Of a stretch of DNA of 64,000 bases, positions 25,755 to 39,177 are shown piece by piece (position 1 is the first letter of the stretch; each line of letters starts with the position of its first letter). Below the pieces are notes generated by a model. That model was given only the letters and a program-made list of their open reading frames with translations, ran no database searches and was not told the DNA's origin. The stretch spans positions 1,142,276 through 1,206,275 of the forward strand of contig NMRB01000004.1 of assembly GCA_002633025.1 (NCBI GenBank), in the 5' to 3' direction. The position numbers and the translations under genes are program-made. Source of the stretch: Notospermus geniculatus. Taxonomy: Eukaryota > Nemertea > Pilidiophora > Heteronemertea > Lineidae.

Positions 25755-27682
25755 AAGCTTTTTCTGTTCCGAATTCTGGTCGTCGAGGATGATTTGTAGG
25801 CATGGCGAATGGCAAGGATGGTGTTAAACCGTGTACTTCTGGTGCGTGAGTTCAACATAAGAAAGATGGGAGAGTTAAATTTCTATAGAATTCGGTTTTA
25901 ACAGTTTTAGTTTTACACCCGAGGCATATTTTCAAAATGTTGCTACCCCTCGGTTGTGTTATGCACGCATGGAGGGTACATTATGAATGTTCAACTTCGC
26001 TTTTGAAGAATCTCGGTGTTTTACGATGAGGTCATAATAGTTTCCTCAAGTAATAGTATTTTAATGCAGAGTAAACACCGGTTTGAATCTGTGAATTATA
26101 ATAGGAACAGATTTGAAAGGTTATGAATAATCTGTTGGAGGATACATTGCTGCTCGGTAATTCTCGATCAGTCAACTAGCTCCCAATTTCCAAGGGCGGT
26201 CTTCAAATTGACTGGTAAGTCAATTTCTAGTTGGTCTATATTTCCTCTAGCAGTTTTCCAAATGTCTCATGTACTTTTCGCGATGGTTCAACCAACATGC
26301 TCTTGAAGTCGTACTAAATTATTGTGAGGTTAGGAGTGTACAGGACATTTCATGTTCAGGTGTTCATATCCACGGATGACTATAGTTATTTGGCGGACGA
26401 AACCAAGTTGTAGATAAATATATTGACTTTGTCAAATACAGTGTTTCAGCTGCTGCTGCTGCTGACACTGGTCAAATTGATTTGCCAGGTTATGAATCTT
26501 CCTCCAGTGGCCACATTCATGTCTTCAGGCTCCATGGTATCCAGCGTGGACCATTTTTTGCATCATCTGGAGAACGGAACTATAGGCCTACACTGTATAA
26601 TCTACGGCAGTGATTGCCAGTCAGTGCATGATGTCACGTCCGGCAGCTTGGCTTCGCTAGGTCTACATACATATGACATATGTGACGAATTCATTTCGTT
26701 TTAATGCCTATTCCCAACTTCTCAATTGTTCACTCGCTTAAGTTGACGTGAAAACAAAGCCTCTGACTACAGGCTGCAATTGACCCTTTCCTTCACTTTT
26801 GGAGACCCCAAGCTTCATGACGTCACGAAGTCCCAGGCCTATGTACATTGCATATTGTGTGAACAACTCGTTAAGAGTGCTTGACTATCGACAAACTCGG
26901 CTGATGACGTCATTGGTTGTAAAATCGATAATGGTACGGCAGTTTACAGCGACACAGCTGTGTGCAAGTTGGATTTTCCAACAGACTTTACTCCTGGCAT
27001 CATGTAGGCCCTTGCAGTAAAAACGATGTAGATTTTATTAATCCACACTAAGAATTGTATTCCTAGCACCATCCATTTCACACTGGTTCAACGCCCTCTC
27101 TAGTCAGCCAGTAGATAGACCATCACGGCTTAATTTTGTCAAGGAAGAACTCCTTTGCTCCTGGGGTGACCAATGGAAACAACCATAAGATGTTGCATTG
27201 CCAACTTGATCATTCAATTTGACAGAGGCTTTCCGGTGTTCATCGTTATCGTCTCTAGCAGGTCAAGACCGTTGTCTCTTATTCCTTTACTAAGGAAAGA
27301 AAGAATGAATTCCGTGAGTTACTTATTGCTGATTAAACCATTAATAGCATATAAAAGACGTTGGCATCATATACCTAAAATAAACTGATAGCAATGTTGG
27401 CACACCCAATGAGAAAACTTGTTTGGGAAATTTGAAAAATTCCACACCGCTCGCCAGTTACTTCTTTGTTATGTAGAATTGCATTAAGATAGGAACAGTG
27501 TAACTGGTTGCTTAACTTTGGCTTAAGGTGTATTTCGGTCGATCCCGACATGAGCGCAGCTTAAACCAGGTTTAAGGTCTCGGGCCACTTCTGCGTTTTG
27601 CGCTGCGTGATGTGTCAAATCTTTTGTTATTTTCCGCTGTTCTGCTTCCTTCTTCCTAGAGGTGAGTGCACCCGCTCACGTA

Positions 27683-27932
27683 AAGCTAGGAATCCACTGC
27701 TGATTTTCTGCGTTGCTTTGCAACCTTCTACCTGCGATTGAATACGATCGCAAGGAACTGATACCGGTCGCCGACCGATTGCCGACTGAAATTGACCACA
27801 TCTTCGCCATTGGTGGAAATCACGTCTAGTGAGTCCACTGCGGCGATCGAGTGCCCAGTTGCAACGCAACCGAGTTGCAAAGGAAGTCGCAACGCAAAAT
27901 CAGCTTGAAAATCAATGGTGGATTCGTAGCTT
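27683..27932. mobile_element. Inverted-repeat element, CTAGGAATCC family, copy 2
   Basis: Block C duplicate of 24101-24357, with a short deletion near the left end and a G in place of C in the right terminus (GATTCGTAGC). Confidence 0.85.
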
Positions 27933-28040
27933 CAGCCACACCTGAGTTTGGCAAATTCGGGACAAAACTGAAACGTCATCCCTCATATTTTGATCATGTC
28001 AGAATGCTTTTTCGCTCTCCTCGTTGTTTTGTTGACCTTA

Positions 28041-28311
28041 GGCTCCAGTTCCATAGAGTTCACGTTTACACTTTTCACGCGCCACGCTTCACGTTTTCCT
28101 TTCGTTCCTCGATTCAGCGCACAACGAGACACATTACCTGTCCTGTGGCATGCTTTCTCCGAGGAACGAAAGGAAAACGTGAAGTGTAAGGTCTGCTTTT
28201 CCATTGGAGCGTTTCCGTGCGCGGAAACGCTCGAAACCATTGTTATTTCACGGAAAATAACAATGGCTAACGCGAGAAAAGTGTAAACGTGAACTCTATG
28301 GAACTGGAGCC
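28041..28311. mobile_element. 271-bp inverted-repeat element absent from sister copy
   Basis: Terminal repeats GGCTCCAGTTCCATAGAGTT and AACTCTATGGAACTGGAGCC are perfect inverted copies. Further inside, CGTTTACACTTTTC pairs with GAAAAGTGTAAACG and CTTCACGTTTTCCTTTCGTT pairs with AACGAAAGGAAAACGTGAAG. Block C copy 1 reads GACCTTAGTGTCAC across the site. TTA lies left and TAA right, so the target duplication is probably TA or TTA with a one-base change. Open frames here are by-products of the palindrome. Confidence 0.9.
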
Positions 28312-29347
28312 TAAGTGTCACGGTCATCGGTGAAGTGGTTGACACACCCTGGGGGTATTTATCAGGACTGTGCAGGATGGATTGACTTGGGAGTGTGATA
28401 TTTTGTGGGATTGATGTGTTAAGAACGTCAATAACGAGGTGATAATAGAAATTTTCCAGTGTCTCATGCCCGGAAACTTCGAGATTCCTGGCTTTTTGCT
28501 AATGGTTAAGTCTCTGGGTTTTGAATTTTCGCCTTGACATCATGATATAGATAATAACACCTTATGAAATCAGTTGACACAGAATCAACCTGTTCCTCCT
28601 TGGGAGATGATTTCTCAGACTGTTGTTGACAACGGATGAACAAACATCCGACCCGAGTCCCGGACGGTGTCAAGTACCGCAGTGTTCACGTTCTTCAGAG
28701 TTGGACCCCCCCCCCTCCCCGTTGAAATGCGTTGGTCTCTCCAGTTGTCTTTTCTAAGAAACACTAGAAAACCTTCACCGGTGCGGAACTTCAAGGTTCC
28801 TTCTGCTTATCAAAGAAAATCAAATTCTGCTGAACGCGAGTCGCAATGTTCGTCGGGCAACCATATATTCTGCGGTCATAAAGTCAATTTCTGCTGAATG
28901 CTGTTATGTAGTCGCAATGTTCGTCGTACAACTGTATTCAGCGGTCATAATAAGAAAGTCAACTTCTGGATGTGAGTATTTGCCCTCAATGACATTTCTT
29001 TTTTCGCTTCGATATTCACTCCGTTTGGAGTACACTGTGAATTCGCCAATCGGTTGGTCGTTTTCTAGTTCTTCGCTTTTTTGGAACCAAACAATCGGAC
29101 TAGATACAATGTAGCTAGCCCTCCATTGAAAGTTGTGTACTTTCTTCAGTTTTCATCATCTGCTGATCCTCTGTTCTACTCGACCCTTACTTGTCCTCGC
29201 TCTTTCGTCTTTGTATGGTTTCTCATGTTCTGTCAGAATAGTTTTGTTCATCTTCGTCGATTACACGTCGTTGGGGCAATTCGCAAATCAGAACCGGAAC
29301 GGAAATTAAAATGCCTTGTTTAAAAATTGCGTGGCGAGAAATATTAA

Positions 29348-29602
29348 GGGTCGTATTTTAGAACGTTCCTTAACGTTGAGGTCGACCTTAAAGCTGGATT
29401 TAGCTGCACGCGGTATGCGGATTGCGGAACGCGGTAAGCGGAAAGTTCAATGCATTTCGCATACAACAAATCGCTTCCGCTGGGGATTCCGCGGCCCTAT
29501 ACCGCATTCCGCGTGTCAGCTAAATGCAGCTTAAGTCTATTGTAAAACCATCGAGAACAATAGATTTAAGGTGGACCTTAATGTAGTTCTAAAATACGGC
29601 CC
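29348..29602. mobile_element. Nested inverted-repeat elements, block C copy 2
   Basis: Same as 25500-25754, with the inner element at about 29392-29531. It appears identical to the copy 1 version, so it was carried by the segmental duplication and not inserted twice. Confidence 0.8.
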
Positions 29603-29989
29603 AAGCTTTTTCTGTTCCGAATTCTGGTCGTCGAGGATGATTTGTAGGCATGGCGAATGGCAAGGATGGTGTTAAACCGTGTACTTCTGGTGCGTGAGTT
29701 CAACATAAGAAAGATGGGAGAGTTAAATTTCTATAGAATTCGGTTTTAACAGTTTTAGTTTTACACCCGAGGCATATTTTCAAAATGTTGCTACCCCTCG
29801 GTTGTGTTATGCACGCATGGAGGGTACATTATGAATGTTCAACTTCGCTTTTGAAGAATCTCGGTGTTTTACGATGAGGTCATAATAGTTTCCTCAAGTA
29901 ATAGTATTTTAATGCAGAGTAAACACCGGTTTGAATCTGTGAATTATAATAGGAACAGATTTGAAAGGTTATGAATAATCTGTTGGAGG

Positions 29990-31585
29990 GTATTGTTCGG
30001 TGTGAAGCGACCCTGGCCACAATAGAATGGCACGTGGCGCAACCGGGAAGGCGCGTGCGACATCGTAGATACCGTCCGCCACCCCACGGCCCTGAACTTG
30101 TTGGCACCAAATAAAGGATTAGATTTTGAGTGGAGAAATCACCGTCGCAGATTCTGCAGGTGGATCTAAGACCTCGTGGACTAGGAACAATAAGAACCCA
30201 GAGGGGCCAATTGGATGTTAATGGAAGGCGGTACTTTGGAAAATGATGATTATTTTGGCTGGTGTCCCGCGACCTGCGTGGGTTAGCCGCCATGCCCTTA
30301 TATGTGCATGGACCACCTTCTCCGTAGCTAAATGTAGACGCAAGCGTGGCTGTCGGTTGAGGTTGAGGTTTGTGGCCGACCCTGGGATTTATACAATAGG
30401 AGCATACGTTTTGGATGGTGATAACTCGTGCTTTGTGAAAAATCAAGACACCCGGCGAGCGGTCAGACGCTTATGAATATTTTCGAAAGTTTCCCATGAA
30501 ATTTTCGAGTCGTTTGGCCTTAACCTACTTAGCTATTTCTTCCACTTCGTGCTTTTGGACCCGATATCAGATCCCTTTGAAAGGTACTGGAAATTGAATC
30601 GGTTTATACTTCCTCACCTCAGAATACTTGGTCTTCAGCATCGATAACTCGTGTTTTCGCCATTGCCAACCATTCCGTGGCGAATTAGCAGAAAAGAACG
30701 TTGTCCATTGAAACAGCGAAAAGTCGGTTTAAAATGCCTCGTGGACTACTTTTGATAGACGTTGGTATGATGCGGGCATCCTAAGCTAATCGGGTGTTCT
30801 TCATACTCGCTCCCTCAGTCCCCGTCCTTGGAGGAATTGTCAATGTAATTCCTCCAAGGTCCGCCACAGCGTACCAACGTGCGGTGACCAAAGGAGCGAA
30901 CGTTAAGCTTCCTTTACATAAGAAGTATACGGTATACGAAAACGCCGGTTAACAATGGCTTCACGGTCGTGAATCCTCAAGAAGCCTTTGTTAACCGGCG
31001 TTTTCGTATACCGTATACTTCTATGTATACGAAGCCTTAAGAACCCCCGATATTCTCAGGATGAACTCGAGTGAAAGTCCCTTCTATTTAATAGATCGGC
31101 ATCACGTGGATTTTAATGACAAACTACGAATAGATCGATTCAAATGACGTGGTTTTTGTCAGTGTATCTTCCTCTTTCCGGAAATTGGCTGTTGGGGTAC
31201 AATATTGTACATAATCGAAAAAAGGCGACATGATGATCCAATGTTTCCGGAAATCTCGCCGGAATACTACAGTAAAGCGATCGCATTAATATACCAATCC
31301 AATCGCCGTCGGCTGGAATCGATCGGAACGTAGGGAATGCCTATCGATGATAGTAAAGTCAGATCGATTTTTTGGTTCTCTTTGACGTCATTCTTTGAGC
31401 GTGGCGCGTTTTCACTTTTTCGCTTCGATTTCCCAACTGCTTCCGGTGACCTTGGGGCGTCGATTTTCAAAACATCGGGCGGAAGCTGATAGTGCATAGT
31501 AGTATGTTGATATTTACCTGTGTCTCGCTTGTCACGCCCAGTTTGATTTTTTGTCAACTTCTTTATCGCAGGCTTTTAGTAATTG
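29990..31585. other. Segment unique to block C copy 2
   Basis: About 1.6 kb takes the place of a shorter unrelated stretch in copy 1 (about 26148-26228). It is more GC-rich in its left third. A minus-strand open frame of 188 codons (29880-30446) crosses the block boundary and resembles no protein I know, so I do not call it a gene. It contains a 13-bp hairpin at about 30823-30856 (CCTTGGAGGAATT and its complement) and the TTAA-bounded element at 30907. Confidence 0.6.
30907..31036. mobile_element. 130-bp inverted-repeat element at a TTAA target
   Basis: TTAA lies on both sides (30903-30906 and 31037-31040). The ends GCTTC and GAAGCC are inverted. From 30921 the left arm pairs perfectly with the right arm for 35 bp (30921-30955 with 30988-31022), including TATACGGTATACGAAAACG, with a 32-nt spacer. 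TTAA targets are used by piggyBac and Kolobok elements. Non-coding. Confidence 0.85.
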
Positions 31586-32881
31586 GTCTATATTTCCTCT
31601 AGCAGTTTTCCAAATGTCTCATGTACTTTTCGCGATGGTGCAACCAACATGCTCTTGAAGTCGTACTTAAATTATTGTGAGGTTAGGTGTTCATCTCCAC
31701 GGATGACTATAGTTGGCTGACGAAACCAAGTTGTAGATAATTATACTGACTTTCAATTACATGTACAGTGTTTCAGCTGCTGCTGCTGGTGCTGACACGC
31801 ACTGGTCAAATTGATTTGCCAGGTATGAATCTTTCTCCAGTGGCCACATTCATGTCTTCAGGCTCCACGGTATCCAGCGTGGACCATTTTTTGCATCATT
31901 TGGAGAATAATATAATGGAACTCTAGGCCTACACTGTGAATCTACGGCAGTGACTGCCAGTCAGTGCATGATGTCACGTCCGGCAGCTTGGCTTCGCTAG
32001 GCCTACATATGTGACGAATTCATTTCGTTTTAATGCCTAGTCCCAACTTCTCAATTGTGAAAACAAAGCCTCTGACTACAGGCTGCAATTGACCCTTTCC
32101 TTTCCTTTTGGAGACCCCAAGCTTCATGACGTCACGAGGTCCCAGGCCTATGTACATTGCATATTGTGTGAACAACTCGTTAAGAGTGCTTGACTATCGA
32201 CAAACTCGGCTGATGACGTCATTGGTTGTAAAATCGATAATGGTACGGCAGTTTACAGCGACACAGCTGTGTGCAAGTTGGATTTTCCAACAGACTTTAC
32301 TCCTGGCCTCATGTAGGCCCTTGCAGTAAAAACGATGTAGATTTTATTAATCCACACGAAGAATTGTATTCCTAGCACCATCCATTTCATACTGGTTCAA
32401 CGCCCTCTCTAGTCAGCCAGTGGACAGACCATCAGGGCTTAATTTTGTCAAGGAAGGACTCCTTTGCTCCTGGGGTGACCAATGGAAACAACCATAAGAT
32501 GTTGCATTGCCAACTTGATCATTCAATTTGACAGAGGCTTTCCGCTGTTCATCATTATCGTCTCTAGCAGGTCAAGACCCTTGTCTCTTATTCCTTTACT
32601 TAGGAAAGAAAGAATGAATTCCGTGAGCTACTTATTGCTGATTAAACCATTAATAGCATATAAAAGACGTTGGCATCATATACCTAAAATAAACTGATAG
32701 CAATGTTGGCACACCCAATGCCATCTTTTTTGGCTCAATGCTTCGTGTTAATTTCACAAATGATTTCAATCTTTCATTTTGTCCTCGGCGCTGATATGAT
32801 AGCCATGAGCTGCCGTCGTCAGAGTCAGTTCGCTTAATCAAGAACTTTTCCTGTTGCAGATACAAGGTTCAATGTCGCGTA

Positions 32882-33170
32882 AAGCTAGGAATCCACTGCT
32901 GATTTTCTGCTTTGCGACTTGAGTTGCAACCTGCTACCTGCGAATGAACACGCCGCAAAGATCTGATACCGGTCGCCGACCGATTGCGGCTGAAATTGAC
33001 CACATCTTCGCCAATGGTAGGAATTACGTCCAACGAGTCCACAACGGCGATCGAGTGCCCAGTCATGCCAGTTGCAACGCATCCCAGTTGCAAAGCAAGT
33101 CGCAACGCCCAGTTGCAAAGCAAGTCGAAACGCAAAATCAGCTTGAAAATCAATGGTGGATTCCTAGCTT
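32882..33170. mobile_element. Inverted-repeat element, CTAGGAATCC family, copy 3
   Basis: Left end AAGCTAGGAATCCACTGCTG and right end GGTGGATTCCTAGCTT as in the block C copies, but with more divergent interior and an internal partial duplication of CCAGTTGCAAAGCAAGTCG. It lies outside the duplicated block, so it is an independent insertion. Confidence 0.85.
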
Positions 33171-34465
33171 GAAGATCATATTGAATTAGTATTTCATGAT
33201 TTATTACGACTCGTGCCGTGCACGTCTCGTGGGTTCGATCCCCGGTCTGATCAGTCTATGTGATGGATACATTAGAACCTATATTCTTGTGACGGCGCTG
33301 GTTTGCGGTTTCCTCCTATACTGTGTAATCTGAACTCACGATAGCTCTCGCGCAGCCCCACTATCCCACTCTTCCGGCGGATGCCACTTTTACAGCAACA
33401 TGTTGTGTTTAGTAACTGTACTGTGATCTATGGCGTTGCCTTGGTAGATATTGAGTGTAAAACGTCTTGTCGTTTGATGGCCTGAACCCACCGACGCGTT
33501 TCGCGCCCCCGAACCTACTCTTGGGGGCAGGGCGTTGGAAAATATGATTTTATCGCCGACCCACTGGGTCCAGGGCGTGAAAAAAAACGCGGCAGTGGGT
33601 ACAGGCTTATGCACCAATGGTGTCGTCTGTTACTGGACACGCTGCTGTATGCAATGAATGTTCTGCCACGTTTCTCGTCCTATCTTAATTTCTTCGTTTG
33701 GGACAAAAACTTTTCAGTGAATTCGTATGAATATATAATATACACAAAATTTTGAGTATTTCTGGCAACTTGTAAAAATACGTCACTTCGTTGATTCTGA
33801 AGTTATTTTTGCCATTTCAACAGGAGTCATTGCTTTATCGCTAACATGGCGTCACCTTGGCTAATAATGATGTCTCTTTGATTTAAGTTTAGATAGCATA
33901 TACATGGCCCAGCCGTGGATGAGCAAGTAAAAATGTCCCCAGTTATTGGACTGAACGCAAATGGTCACTGGTGGCGCCATCTAAGGACTGTAAATATTCA
34001 TGTCTGTTTAACTCAAGATTCTAAAAGCAATCACAGGCGAGAGGCAGTGAAGAGGTATCTAGATCATACCCCATCTGATGCTGCCTTTAAGATTAAGAAT
34101 TAATGATTGATGTGTCTCTCTCCATGATCGTCTCCAATTGTCAATCTTCACCGTATATTCATAATACATTACTGTGACAGGACTCTATGGCCCATGCAAT
34201 GAAAGTCCGCTTGTATTGTTCACTGAGAGAATAGATGGCCATAAAAACATGGTTCGAAAAAACCTAATGCAGCAGCAAACTCAGTATTGTAACTCGGACA
34301 TGCATGCAGAGGACTACCATTCCTTTCACACTTGTGGTACAATTAGCAAAATTGCTTGCATTTTCTACCTATGTTTAGAAAGGGAACATAATGACCTTCT
34401 TTGTAATATTCCGGGCGTAGATGATGCAACCTATGGTCCTATAATAGAGTCTTCGTGAATGGGCT

Positions 34466-34640
34466 GGTGTAACGTTTTTGATTGTTCTCTATCTGTGAGA
34501 GTTCCCCTGCTATTGTCTGGAGGAATAAGCTGCGACATGCAGTAGGGACACGCAGAGAAACGTGTCTCTGTATTGTGCCATCATTTTCAAAACAATAAGG
34601 GGAAACACTGACATACTGAAACACTGACAAATGTTACACT
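34466..34640. mobile_element. Inverted-repeat element, GGTGTAAC family
   Basis: The left end GGTGTAACGTTTT and the right end AAATGTTACACT are inverted, as are internal CAGTGTTTC-type motifs. A relative with the same end sequence lies at 45785-45955. Non-coding. Confidence 0.6.
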
Positions 34641-35355
34641 TGTGATGGTAAGCGCAAAACCTCAATCCCGCCAATTCTTGTTTTTATATTTGGGTCACCA
34701 AACATGGTTTCCAAGGAGAACATGCCGAATTTACCAAATTACAAAACAAAACAAGACAAAACATCTCAAAATAACCCTGAAACATTTTGGGCGCGCTTCC
34801 ACCCTTCCCTCCAAACCAAAAACTTCCGCCGTGGCCAGTTCAGAGACTCCTAAAAAGGAGATGAAGAAATAATTCCTTCCCAAATCCTAATGTCAATTTA
34901 AAAAAAACTGTGATAAACAATTAACAAATTCACACAGGAAATACTTTGCAAATATGGAAAATGGTCTCTGCTTAATGAGTACATCACGTCCTTTAAACAA
35001 TAAACAGATGACGAAGCCCCGTGTAAAATAGCAAAAATAATCAGAAACAAAATGTCCTTTAGAAATATTCTAATTAGCTCTTTGTATCCATGAATCCGTT
35101 TATGATATGTACGCCATAATCCAACTTTTCACAGCGCTGTACTATGACGTGAAAGGCCCCTCCCGTTTGCGCTCAATCTCAGTTTCTATTAGCGCCAGGC
35201 TTCTACATCATCACCGGGAACTCCCATCCTCGCTCAATACCTGGTTTCCCGGGCAAACGGCCTTGACAAATACGGTTGTACTCATAGTAAACAGACGCGC
35301 ACGTTGCAATGTTTTCCTTGTTATTCCTCGGCTAACTTCGTAAATCCCGAACCTG

Positions 35356-35888
35356 CCGGAAGTTTTCCATATAAGTAAGAACTCGGAACCCGATTATTTA
35401 TGTTACGAAAAGACCCGAGTCGTGTCGGAAGTGTTTTCCATATTTGGGCATGAGTTTGCTGCCGACAATGACGTATCGTTAGCATCACAATAATGAGGAA
35501 TTCAATAGTGCTAGTGGTGTCCCGAATAAGGAAGTTTTCGGAAACAACTTCGGGATTCGATTATGTATCTAGGTCAAATGCATATATCTCGTGAAGTAGA
35601 CGGTACAATTTCCCGAAAGTTGGCATATACATCTAAAACGTCCTATTAAGATTGATTTAAGTGAAGTTTTGCCCAAAATCCGTGGAAATTCCCTAAAATT
35701 GTGCATTTTGTGGCAACTTCCGAAGATTGATATATTCGTGGATCGGTATTTATTTATTTACACGTCACATTGACGTCACTACTACTAATCTCAATAGCTC
35801 GATTCTGATTGGTTGGCAGAATACACTATCCTCCAAATAAGGTAAAGAAGCGTAAAACAGCCCATTGATAAAAATCCGCGTATATAAG
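35356..35888 (+). promoter_or_regulatory. EGR promoter: Ets/CArG modules, CRE, CCAAT, TATA
   Basis: Upstream of the EGR start codon the sequence shows several elements. An Ets site CCGGAAGT (35356-35363) lies beside CArG-like CCATATAAGT (35367-35376, 9 of 10). A second Ets site TCGGAAGT (35425-35432) lies beside a consensus CArG CCATATTTGG (35438-35447). There are also a kappaB-like GGAAATTCCC (35684-35693), a consensus CRE TGACGTCA (35771-35778), an inverted CCAAT near 35808, a second consensus CArG CCAAATAAGG (35833-35842) and TATATAAG (35881-35888). Paired Ets and CArG sites are serum response elements bound by ternary complex factors and SRF, as known for vertebrate EGR1. Transcription would start near 35912-35920. 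Binding is inferred, not shown. Confidence 0.8.
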
Positions 35889-36065
35889 GGGCGTCGTTCA
35901 TTCATAAGCGTTCATATCACTATAACTCTCGGTAGTAGAACAGTCTCACCTCAAACATCGCCACGATAGCGGACTATACGGACATTTGTGTTCCTTTCTA
36001 CTCCCACGCTAGTGTGTTCTTGTGTTATAATACGGAATATACGGTGAATATTAACAATTGCTAGT

Positions 36066-39177
<3,112 letters not shown>

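Larger units (their letters stand above)
23827..27411. repeat. Segmental duplication block C, copy 1 (about 3.6 kb)
   Basis: Starts GAAAACTTGGGAAATTTGAA and ends TTGGCACACCCAATG. It recurs at 27410-32720. The stretch from about 24790 to 26148 appears identical, or nearly so, to 28638-29989, whereas the flanking parts carry substitutions and indels. No gene is recognised: short frames preserved in both copies reflect the sequence identity, not coding constraint. Confidence 0.93.
27410..32720. repeat. Segmental duplication block C, copy 2 (about 5.3 kb)
   Basis: Collinear with 23827-27411 except for two differences. There is a 271-bp inverted-repeat insertion at 28041-28311, and about 70-90 bp of copy 1 is replaced by about 1.6 kb at roughly 29990-31585. 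It ends at CACACCCAATG, after which sequence is unique. Confidence 0.93.
32721..35355. other. Intergenic upstream of EGR, few features
   Basis: Apart from two inverted-repeat elements listed separately, no gene is seen. At about 33222-33250 GTGGGTTCGATCCCC resembles a tRNA T-arm/B-box but has no D-arm partner upstream at tRNA spacing. Short frames at 33915 and 34174 match nothing recognised. Confidence 0.5.

Noticed and set aside
27983-28345. Overlapping long frames on both strands
   Set aside because: They are artefacts of the palindromic 271-bp element, since inverted repeats give mirrored open frames.
29880-30446. 188-codon minus-strand frame
   Set aside because: It crosses the junction between duplicated and unique sequence, has low-complexity composition and no recognisable domain. 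A chance frame in GC-richer DNA is more likely.
33215-33260. Possible tRNA gene at GTGGGTTCGATCCCC
   Set aside because: There is a B-box-like T-arm, but no A-box at the right distance and no acceptor-stem pairing.
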